Below, in pieces: positions 56,701-64,000 of a stretch of DNA of 64,000 nucleotides. The notes below the pieces were generated by a model. The model saw nothing but the letters and a program-made list of their open reading frames with translations, searched no databases and was not told the DNA's origin. Where the stretch lies: NCBI GenBank assembly GCA_963556255.1, contig OY744617.1:23040808-23104807 (forward strand), given 5' to 3'. Source of the DNA: Allolobophora icterica (Eukaryota; Annelida; Clitellata; Crassiclitellata; Lumbricidae). Made by a program: the position numbers and the translations under genes. The number at the start of each line of letters is the position of its first letter. The first letter of the stretch is position 1.

Positions 56701-56960
56701 ACGAGTGACCTGGGTTACGACACCAATGCGCTTATGATCGTCAATCCCACGATCGTCCATCTGTCGAAGTCTCTCTCGCCCACCGCGTGATCCTCTGTAT
56801 CGGAGCACACCCATGTGGGAGAGAGTCTGAAATGTATGTTTACATAAGGAATTGGCGGATATCCGAGGCATAGTGTACCTGATTGAGAACAGTTGTTGCC
56901 GGCTGTAAGCGAACGCGGAACTAAATGCTCATTCACTGTGTACTATATTTATCATCATTT
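53786..56960 (-). mobile_element. Near-complete non-LTR retrotransposon (APE-type LINE)
   Basis: Contains one long ORF (56871 to 53941) and a 3' UTR ending TTTAATAAAGAATATACTTA with a (CTTA)n tail (about 53793-53820). No ORF1 is visible upstream of 56871 on the minus strand, so the copy is either 5'-truncated or belongs to a single-ORF lineage. The 5' boundary near 56960 is a guess, and no target duplication was found. It is the likely relative of the fragment at 29150-29613. It could supply reverse transcriptase to SINEs only if their tails matched, and none of the SINE tails here end in CTTA. Confidence 0.82.
53941..56871 (-). CDS. LINE polyprotein: apurinic endonuclease and reverse transcriptase
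   Basis: 976 codons without a stop; ATG at 56871 in the context CACTATGCC. Residues 1-118 are basic linker. The endonuclease spans about 120-325: FLLNPTS (124), VESWL (E153), FRRDRVNRRGGGIA (173-186), LLAGDF (D264), HPLDRVYSS (D294) and TRHSAV (H317). The Asn of the usual GDFN is Tyr267, and the Asp of the usual SDH is Arg316. The reverse transcriptase spans about 565-825: WRSSSITPIPK, DYRPIS, LDFSKAFDTVRH (D663), QGSGMGP (722-728), KYADD (750-753) and LKILGIEI. The C-terminal region has the GYLP-PTFDELCKKAD and LRPRSHN blocks shared with 29150-29613. No CCHC finger is seen. RT catalytic residues are intact, while the endonuclease may be compromised. Confidence 0.9.
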   Translation of the reverse strand: MPRISANSLCKHTFQTLSHMGVLRYRGSRGGRERLRQMDDRGIDDHKRIGVVTQVTRPASVYHDALHDEAMLIPVLITLARRSRKTKPSARTLTYPILTRDERPSSVNQPSSPSTDFPSLFLLNPTSIAKPHAIDHLTADLSCFSPDVAILVESWLKPHHDDATFDIASYTLFRRDRVNRRGGGIAMYCRTAFKPTVFVPSTPYGPDIELLWIYVKLTTRDFFIGGLYHPPKPLYDICTLISILEETLDEISLHNNSPTILLAGDFYRLPFKILHQIGLHAVFDGPSHEGHPLDRVYSSERLGCKSSAIKSSVKTRHSAVLVTNLDRVATTPADRRVCDLRLRTPEKMSQMQMYLADLNWSYMYERVTTQDSFDEFYSTIRSATDHIFPIKRITIKDRDPSYMTPFLKYLLRKRNRLFQRNHLEAAAAIADRVNRIIINSNVATFDGLCRGSKKLWSEVKRLRNGRVAESNLTNNNINSETLNQHYCDISTDDQYQLPRMLLSAHEFEPNPRKFGVISIYTSLSSVRGCSTGPDGIPVWLLSNMAHLLAEPIMHLYNLSISNSTVPDQWRSSSITPIPKVPCPITEADYRPISITPVLCRILEKLVVRHYLYPILTNPAENRSFADQFAFRPSGSTSAALITISDFILNSLNSEPYVRLVALDFSKAFDTVRHSFLADQLALLPIPINIHNWILSLLSNRSHCTKFHGITSTLARINASIIQGSGMGPTNFVVAMSGLKPLYHFNRIFKYADDCYLLILASNISTTVAELDHINAWAQRCNLHLNHSKSSDIIFTKPKTILKSNPPPICGIPRVSSLKILGIEITDKFGFSPYIQKLSIKAKQSLYAHRILVSHGLSGPRLHDVIRATTVNRMLYCSQVWLGFANKQELDHLGAIIRKLVHLGYLPPSFPTFDELCKKADRDLFKNILKNPSHLLHELLPPVHKTGYDLRPRSHNLVLPRFDSLTRRGFLGRMLYS

Positions 56961-57499
56961 TTAAAATAATACCTGAAGTACACGTGATCCTTTAAATTAA
57001 TGGCCGGAGACAATAAAATGAACGTCTCACCTCTTCAAAAATTCCTACCCAGTGTGGGAATTGTAGAAAAAGGACTTGGGGAGGGGGTGAACATTTTATC
57101 CGTATTTTACAAACTGATGTCAACGAAATTTCAACGATAGCAGTTTTGCAAGTCAGACTCGCATCAAAATCAATTCCTTTGTTGAGAAAATTAAAAAATG
57201 CATACATGATACACCATCGAAATTTCTTCTCTTTGTTAGAGACTCAGGGTCAAATAATGCTAAATCACACTAGCACAATTAAGGGGTTGAAAACGACCTC
57301 CTGAGATGTGCAATGAAGACTTACTTGGGGGTCCTAAGAAAGACTAGGGGGTTGAACCCCCCAACAATTCCCACCCTGTTCCTACCTTGATCCAGCCAAT
57401 CCTCTGCCTTCCAAGCTTTTTCGTCCTCAACGAAACCTGCCATAACAGCTGCTCTGCCTCTCTGTTCTCTCAGCCAACTGGACTCAGACCTCTAATGGA
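56961..57499. other. Unique sequence, nothing recognised
   Basis: The 71-codon minus frame has no motif, and no ORF1 homologue is visible. Confidence 0.45.
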
Positions 57500-57615
57500 C
57501 ATCAATCTCTGGACAACCCCTCGGATACGACGCAGCACTCGTGAATAAGCTGGTGCTTTGTGCTTAGCTTTAGAGTAGCGCTTTAGAAAATTACAGTTTA
57601 CGATTACGATTACGA
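57500..57615 (+). mobile_element. SINE-D-type 3' tail
   Basis: CACTCGTGAATAAGCTGGTG, CTTTGTGCTTAGCTTTAGAG, TAGCGCTTTAGAAAATTACA and a (CGATTA)n end. It matches 59020-59126 and the 3' part of SINE-D (TATGAATAAGCTG). The body upstream is not recognised. Confidence 0.55.
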
Positions 57616-58461
57616 CTGGTTCAGTTCTTTCTGGCTCAGCAACAATTGCAAGACATTGGAAAAGGTAGCTAGTTTCCTTACAGTCTCCAGAAATTTGAGA
57701 AACTTGAGGTTATTACCATAATTATTTTTATTATTATTTTTTTATGCTCCGAGGTATACAGGATCCCTCAGGGACTTGAATATTAAATAATATGGAAAAT
57801 AAAGTGTCCGGAATGGCCCTATTCCTATTATTATCATTATCATTAATTATTATCATTGTTAGTATTATTATTATCAGTGTTGTTGTTGTAATTGTTGTTG
57901 TTATAGGATGAGTTATAAAGTGCAAATTAATATGACTAAATACACTGCAATGATTCTAATCCACGTCATAAATGCCCTAAACTGTATCACAAGAAGTGAT
58001 TGACTGATCTGGGTCATTGAAACTGCTCCAGGAGGATGAACTAGATTTTTGCTAGGCTGATATAGGTGGCAGCACTATACATTGGGTTTCTGTGTAGTAT
58101 AATTTGTGCTCTTCCACCATCCACATCTGGTATGTATTTGGCCAAATGCCATTTGCACTGAAGTCTGAGAGACAATTGATCAAGACAACATGCATCGGTG
58201 CATTATACAACACATTGTTGTCTTGTCTATCAATATGATTCTGTTTATGCTGTTTCAGTACGCGTTTTCTTTCATAAAATGTCAGAAATTGTTTCACACA
58301 AATGAAGGTTACTTACTTACTGAACACATGCACATAATTTAAATGTAAATGTATATCTTTGAAATTTCTCAGCGCCACAGTGTATGAGACCTGATTATGT
58401 TTGATAAACACATAACACATCTAACCTCTTCCATATTGCTACACAACTATGCACAATTGCA
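57616..58461. other. Unique sequence with (ATT)-rich patch
   Basis: (ATTATT/TTGTTG) low complexity at 57720-57905. No gene. Confidence 0.45.
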
Positions 58462-58660
58462 TTGCAACTGCGATTATTAACTTCTATTGCGCCGGCGTCT
58501 AATGCACAAGGCATCAACTGATGGCACACCAAACCAAGTCGTAATAATAATAATAATAATAATAGTGACAATTTATATGGCGCCGTAACATAGCCATGCC
58601 GTTACAAGGGCGCCTAATCAGGTCAATAGCCAGAAGACCATAAAGCAATATGCACGGCCT
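58462..58660 (-). mobile_element. LINE-E 3' tail interrupted by (AAT)n and another tail
   Basis: TATTAACTTCTATTGCGCCG, GCGTCTAATGCACAAGGCAT, CAACTGATGGCACACCAAAC match LINE-E. Then (AAT)n at 58540-58563 and TTTATATGGCGCCGTAACAT interrupt before AATCAGGTCAATAGCCAGAA resumes the LINE-E order. Confidence 0.6.
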
Positions 58661-59019
58661 TCTTCCATAAGGCAGTTGATACTGATAATGTAGGTGCCAT
58701 GCTCAGAATGACCCCATATTTTTAAGCTACTTGAAGCCTTACTGTGCAGGCAGCACACCCATTTTCCTCCTGAGTGAGTGTTATCAATTGATGCATTTAA
58801 CCGGTTATTAAGAACCTCACAAGGGTGTTAAACATGGTTATCTAACATATCCAAATAGGTGCGACTTAAGATAGGTTATGTTTCAGGTCAGAAGAGAGAC
58901 CATCAGATGGGTGCTCAGTAATTGAGATAAGTATATTGCTATGCACAGAACACTAGAAGGCCATTTGTAACAATGCATGCCGTAGTGATCAATTCTCTCA
59001 GACTGCAAACGGCAGTTAG
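58661..59019. other. Unique sequence, nothing recognised
   Basis: No supported gene or repeat. Confidence 0.4.
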
Positions 59020-59126
59020 CCAGCGCTCGTGAATAAGCTGGTGCCCTGCGCTTAGCTTTTAGGTACCACGCTCAGAAACGTGGGACCTTAGATATTTGGA
59101 ATTTACAATTACGAGTATGATTACGA
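59020..59126 (+). mobile_element. SINE-D-type 3' tail
   Basis: CAGCGCTCGTGAATAAGCTG, GTGCCCTGCGCTTAGCTTTT, then a 20-bp insertion containing CTCAGAAACGTGGGACC, and GGAATTTACAATTACGAGTA with an (ATTACG) end. Confidence 0.55.
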
Positions 59127-59283
59127 TTAGGTAAATCCAGGAGGTGAGTGGTCATGTCGGCTACAGTGGACAAGCAAATGAGGAAAGATGAGCTTTGAGC
59201 CAGAAGCTGTATGAGACATGAGAAAAATGACAGCGTGAGTAATAGTACACGGCTAGTTCAATGGAACCAAGATTCAAAGTAAG

Positions 59284-59545
59284 GCCTGGTTACCTACATT
59301 GGTTAGAGCGCATGTCTAGGCTACTGTGTGTGAAGTCGCTGGGTTCGCATACTGATGGTGGTTTATTTCAGAGATTTGAATCTGGAGCTAGCACAGTCCA
59401 TACACGGAGACCGTAGATAGCGTGGCACCCGTTTAAAAGGGTCAGAGGTGATGAAGGATGTCACTGGATCAATTGAAAAATGAGCAGGTTCAAGGCCACA
59501 GGAGAGCTATAGGAAAATGTGTACATTTTACACCTATGAATGAAT
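59284..59545 (+). mobile_element. SINE-C copy 2, near complete (tRNA-like head)
   Basis: GCCTGGTTACCTACATTGGT and TTAGAGCGCATG give a box A-like head, and GCTGGGTTCGCATACTG is box B-like. The body shares GAGATTTGAATCTGGAGCTA, GCGTGGCACCCGTTTAAAAG, GGATCAATTGAAAAATGAGC and GTGTACATTTTACACC with 38066-38243. Confidence 0.75.
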
Positions 59546-59726
59546 GCGTGCCACTCCATTTATGATCACCACGTATGAACTGTGCTAGACTGTATCCGAG
59601 TCTGCAATATGAGCAAAAAATAATACATGCATAACATAACAAGAAACTGTTGTACATAAAGAAATGTTGTCCTAACGTTGGACTCCTGCTGTCGTTTACT
59701 GTCACGAATGCAATATTCAGCACACA

Positions 59727-59727
59727 C

Positions 59728-59798
<71 letters not shown>

Positions 59799-59815
59799 CC
59801 CACACACAAACACAC
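59727..59815. repeat. (CA)n microsatellite
   Basis: About 35 CA units followed by CAAACACCCACACACAAACAC. Confidence 0.96.
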
Positions 59816-60439
59816 TTAGAATTACAATGTCAGTGAGGCTGGTGAAAAGACTCTACAGAAAATGCTCTGACACCCACTACAACCATTCACAGACAGCACA
59901 ATGATAATTCAACTCCAGTTTGCACACCACGTTACTTAAATATTACAGCAGCCACCGTAACCTGCATCAAGTTTCCCTTATCTATCTGATTTCAATCTGG
60001 CTTCCTCCAAAAGATAATCATTTTTATTGCAATTTTACTCGATGAGACCAATAACCCATGTCTTGGACATTATGACCATGGCGCTATAGAAGTTACCAGA
60101 TTAGATAACATTAGAATTAAAGAACACTTCAGTACAGCTTAAGATACTATTAATAAATTAATTACGATTATATTACACTACAAGATCATTAACATGCTCT
60201 TTATCTGACTTTTAGCCGTGAATAGCAATGCTATGATTGGCTCTTGTTTACATTTTTGGTGCCACAGCAATCCAGTGACAACAAAAACTCCTACATTCAC
60301 TGAGACTAGAGAGCAAACAGACTTCACAGAGTGTAAACAAATGTCTCAGACTCTTCTACTTCAGCGAAGGCAGATGCAAGGCCACCTGAAAAGAGTAGAT
60401 GGTTGCCTTGACAAGTTGTCAAGGGGGGGGGGGTGAAAG
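59816..60439. other. Unique sequence, with a tail-like short block
   Basis: CCATGGCGCTATAGAAGTTA at 60077 resembles the shared GGCGCTATA-type tail. A G9 run lies near 60425. No gene. Confidence 0.4.
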
Positions 60440-60785
60440 CAGCTGTATCCAACCCCAAAGTTTTTTCAAAAGCATCTAGTTTTTAAAGCATCTAGTGTTT
60501 TTAAAACATCTAGCTTTTCAAAATTTCCAAAAACAGCTAGGTTTTTAAAACAAGTAGTTCTTCAAAAGCATCTACTTTTCAAAAACATCTAGTTTTTAAA
60601 AGCATCTGGTGTTTTAAAGCATGTAGCTTTTCAAAAGCATATAATTTTTTAAAAGCACCTAGGTTTTAAAGCAGTAGGTTTTTCAAAAGCATATATTTTT
60701 TAAAGCATGTAGTTTTTAAAGCAGTAGGTTTTTCAAAAGCATATAATTTTTAAAGCATGTAGTTTTTCGAAGCATCTAGTCTTGG
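60440..60785. repeat. Degenerate 18-20-bp minisatellite, about 17 copies
   Basis: Unit approximates AAAGCATCTAGTTTTTCA. In the 3' half, a longer period of about 57 bp (AAAGCAGTAGGTTTTTCAAA, AGCATATAATTTTTAAAGC, ATGTAG) is superimposed. Confidence 0.88.
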
Positions 60786-62784
60786 CACTGTCCTACCATT
60801 TACCTCCAGTATTTCCATAAATTAAATCTGCAGTAAAGAGGCATGCATTTTCATTACCATACTGCCATACACTGCTACACACCAAATCCTCCATTAGCAC
60901 CTACATAAATAAAAATTGCTGAATCCACCATCGTCTTTAGTTTCTCAACTAGAAAAATGCTGTCAGTTTTCACTCAATCTGTTATGGTAACATTTTCAAG
61001 CATTTGTATGACATTGCATTGTTCGATTCTTCGTTTCCTTCTCAATGCGCTTGTGTCAGCATTTGTTTCATATTAACAAAGGTTACTTACTTCCTAAATA
61101 CATGTAAATAATTTATAATAATATTTGCGAATCTAATAATTGAGAAATCCTGAGAAAAGGTGGGATGTGGTATCAACTACCAAAGAATGAGGGGCCAAGG
61201 TTAGTATAAGCCATTAACTTTTTGTGGTTCCAGTTGCACAGTACTTTTTAATACATGACTGCACCAGTAATACTTGTGCAATAAACAATTGCAATTACCT
61301 TGACATCCTCACCAACGACTAGTACATCAACAGCAAGTAACACTGGGCTTAAATTTACCGGCAGCAGAACATCTGGTCTCAAGCATCGCAAATAATCAGA
61401 AGCCAATCAAGAACTGCAGAAGGATTTCCAATAAAACCAACAGCGTGACCCAGTCTACGGCACGTTCGCTGCAGTACGTAAAATCCCATAATGTGTCAAT
61501 TCACATATTTCACACTTGGCTCGCCTCGGATGCCTGCGAAGCGTTAAAGCTAACATAAATGGCACATTATGACTGCATAATAATCGACCTCAGGCACCAA
61601 AGTCCACCCGATGACTGGAATCCTGAGCAAGGAAAACAGATTGCCCCACTGAAATAGGGAAGAGAGGGTAAGGTTGTAGATCTAAGCCAACACAGCCAAG
61701 CCCCTGTATACGAAACTCCTATGTTTCAGCCAAGAAAATGTAATGTGCAGTGTGAGCAGAAATCAGAGAAAGGTCTCTCCATAAAATGCAATTCACGTTG
61801 CATTATTTAAATCTATGTAAGTACATAATATAGTGCCTTCAGAACCTCTCAGGGTCAACGCACTCGTTAGCCGAGGTGTTGTTTTCATTAAGAACAAGTT
61901 CATCTGTAGGAATAACTGGAAAACTGGATAACTGGAAAAGTCACCACATGTGGGCTCTCACAAACACATAGAGCACAACCAATAGACTCCACTCCCACCC
62001 ACAGTTATACCACACTATTTAAATAAGAAACTACTAAAATGCAATACCCAGTTGGGGGAATTAAAGGAATTATAAAGACATCAACACAACAAGCTAAAAC
62101 AGCTCGTTCTTCTCATGATCCAGTTACGAATAGAAGTTGGAAGATAAATTAAGTCCTAGAAGATTACCTCACAGATATATTAGCAATGGTGGGGCTTCAA
62201 GTAGGATTAAAGAATTGATTTGGCTAAATTTTTCAGGTACTGTGAGGCAGGTGATTGCATTAACAGGGATGGTTTTATGGCAAGTGTAGCAAACACGAGT
62301 AAGGGAGAAAGTACAGGACAAAATAAGGCAATATAAGGTAAAATGTTGCGAGGGAAACGGAGACAATACAGTTACAAGGAGGCAAGAGTCTTTAAGAGGC
62401 ATATCAAGAGAGAGAGACAGACAGACAGAGACAGAGAGCCTGAAACAAAAGCCAGTGTGCAAAAAGTAACCGGTAAAACAGTAATATATGTACTTGGAAA
62501 TTCTAAACACTGTTCTAGAACGTCTACTAAGTGTTTCCCTTGCATTCCTTCCTGCCTTTTTCTGCATCAGAAACAGGAAGGAGAGAATGTAAAAGATTTA
62601 TTGGATTGATAACCCATTGGCCATACGTCTCTCCTTGAGCCATCTAACCACAGCTCTGCAGGACACAACCAACAGACACTGGAGTGTTGATGCACCAGGT
62701 TAAGACTCGCTTGTTCACAGTGGCTTTCCCAGACTTTTCCAGTCAATACAATTCTTAGAAACTAAAGGTTTAAGTGGTACATTT
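60786..62784. other. Unique AT-rich sequence, nothing recognised
   Basis: Frames up to 132 codons (62169-62567 minus) lack motifs. ACATAATATAGTGCCTTCAG near 61820 may be a decayed reverse tail. Confidence 0.45.
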
Positions 62785-63260
62785 CACCCAGATGCCTAGC
62801 TAGGATGCCGTATGAAGAAAGGCTTCAAAAAGCTAGGTCTTTTTTTCTGGAAAGAAGAAGAATGAGAGAAGATCTCATTGAAGACTAATATTTTTTACAT
62901 AGATTCAAAAATATAGATGAACAAACTTTCTTCCAGAGGGCAGCAACCAGAACTCTACATCTCTGAGGACACAGCCTGAAACTGCATCATAAGAAGATGC
63001 AATAAAACATTATAAATTTCTTTTTTAGCCAGAGGATTGTGGACCACTGGAACCGGATACCATGGTTAAGGAACCGGATACCATGGTTAAATAGTAGCTG
63101 TACCAAGCTTCAATACTTTCAAACAGAGACTGGACAGTTAAATGGAACTAGATATAGGCGCTAAAAGTTTATATAGCTAATTAAAGCTTATATTACATAG
63201 CATTACATAGCATGCCTATCCTATAAACTTATGCTGTAACAGCTGCAGACTAGAGCCTTC
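62785..63260 (+). pseudogene. Decayed LINE ORF2 C-terminus and 3' UTR
   Basis: Conceptual translation in fragments gives YEERLQKARSFFLERRRMRE and DLIE, then TFFQRAATRTL, GHSLKLHHKK and FFFSQRIVDHWNRIPWL. These are ordered pieces of a LINE C-terminus (YEERL-x-x-L-x-LE-x-RR-x-RGDLI, RGH-x-x-KL, FF-x-x-RVV-x-x-WN-x-LP), broken by several stops. The 3' UTR has CTGTAACAGCTGCAGACTAG and TCCTGATGGGGCCAGC. A 21-bp tandem duplication (63049-63090) lies inside the WN-x-IP region. Confidence 0.7.
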
Positions 63261-64000
63261 CATTTACTGTTAATCCCATCAGGACAACTTAAGACCAGCG
63301 CTCCTGATGGGGCCAGCTGTCTGCCCCATGCTACCAAAGAAAAGACTTGTGCTTTCCATGTCCTTTCCAACAAAAGTCTATGTGAGAGGAATTAACTAAT
63401 ACCGGATTCATCATAACCCTTCTCTCATTTCATAAACAGCTAAACTGAGACCTTACCTATAAGGCCTGCTGCCTCAATTTCAACCTTCAAAGCGCCAACT
63501 TAAAATGTTTATTTCATGAATTCAACTGGTCACTTACTTTTCCTTCCATAACTGTCAAACATATTTGCCTCCCCTGAGCAACTGACCATACCTCTGATTC
63601 AAGTCTTAAAGTCAGTACTTTAATTCTCTTATTATTATCTTAGTTTATTAATCAATTAGTGCATTAAAAATAAATAATGATTAATAATTAACAATAATTA
63701 TAATTAACAATAATATGGTTCATTCGTATGATCCATATCCAATTCCACCCTCATCCACCCTCACTACTCCATCCACCATAATATTTATTCTGGAATATAA
63801 ATTGCTCCTTTAAAATTTCTCGATTGCACTCTCTGACTAGCACACATTGTTAAATGTGGTAACTTCTATCACAAAGATGCCTAATACAGAATGAATCACT
63901 GGATGTTGCTCCAAACCCAGCCGTTATTAATTCGACGTACAAAACATCAGTTCATTAAGTCAGTGACGCAGCTGTGGTGGATAAACAATCTGAAAAGGTG
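63261..64000. other. Unique AT-rich sequence, nothing recognised
   Basis: ATTAATAATTAACAATAATT low complexity near 63680. No gene. Confidence 0.45.

Noticed and set aside
56992..58300. Possible ORF1 of the LINE upstream of its long ORF
   Set aside because: Only short frames (63-81 codons) with no coiled coil, RRM or CCHC finger are present on the minus strand.

Overview
This looks like 64 kb of nuclear DNA from an animal, most plausibly a repeat-rich marine invertebrate; the phylum cannot be fixed from the sequence. The reasons are spliceable coding exons rather than operons, CpG-rich patches that resemble promoters, remnants of several non-LTR retrotransposon lineages, several tRNA-derived SINE families, short non-autonomous hAT-like elements, and very long microsatellites, especially (GACA)n/(TGTC)n. 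One 200-base assembly gap (1301-1500) interrupts a (TGATAA)-type microsatellite. I see no rRNA gene, no intact cellular tRNA gene, no CRISPR array and no bacterial-style gene.

Host coding content is sparse. The best candidate is a minus-strand exon (22634 down to 21888) encoding 260 residues of a Lys/Arg/Ser-rich, probably nuclear protein. It has a good start context and ends at a splice donor, with a CpG-rich promoter-like block upstream at about 22980-23640. A second candidate is a plus-strand exon at 26650-26949. A 30-codon SAP-domain-like ORF sits at 39060-39152 inside an imperfect inverted repeat. The rest of the unique sequence is probably intron or intergenic.

The mobile fraction dominates. 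53.8-56.9 kb (minus) holds a nearly complete endonuclease/reverse-transcriptase LINE with an uninterrupted 976-codon ORF; a frameshifted relative lies at 29.15-29.61 kb, and both end in (TTAC)n. Other LINE 3' remnants lie at 9.85-10.03, 13.93-14.29, 14.47-15.59, 19.94-20.11, 24.25, 28.87-29.02, 50.27-50.40, 51.24-51.65, 58.46-58.66 and 62.8-63.25 kb. At least four SINE families are present. SINE-A (tRNA-Asp-like head) has eight copies, one with a perfect 10-bp target duplication. SINE-B (tRNA-Thr-like head) shares its 3' hairpin with a LINE fragment in the window. SINE-C and SINE-D are less abundant. A further short repeat, family F, typically abuts (GAT)n/(ATC)n microsatellites.

Two short elements with perfect 8-bp target duplications and hAT-type termini (33888-34073 and 42463-42932) are the cleanest DNA-transposon finds. 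Minisatellites with 15-, 17-, 18-20-, 23-, 24- and 29-bp units, a 92-bp inverted repeat spanning 5970-7012, and a doubled (AT)n-centred palindrome at 49840-49979 complete the picture. I did not find a convincing new multi-gene system. The notable signals are about mobile-element biology: SINE/LINE partnership, microsatellite seeding and non-autonomous transposons.
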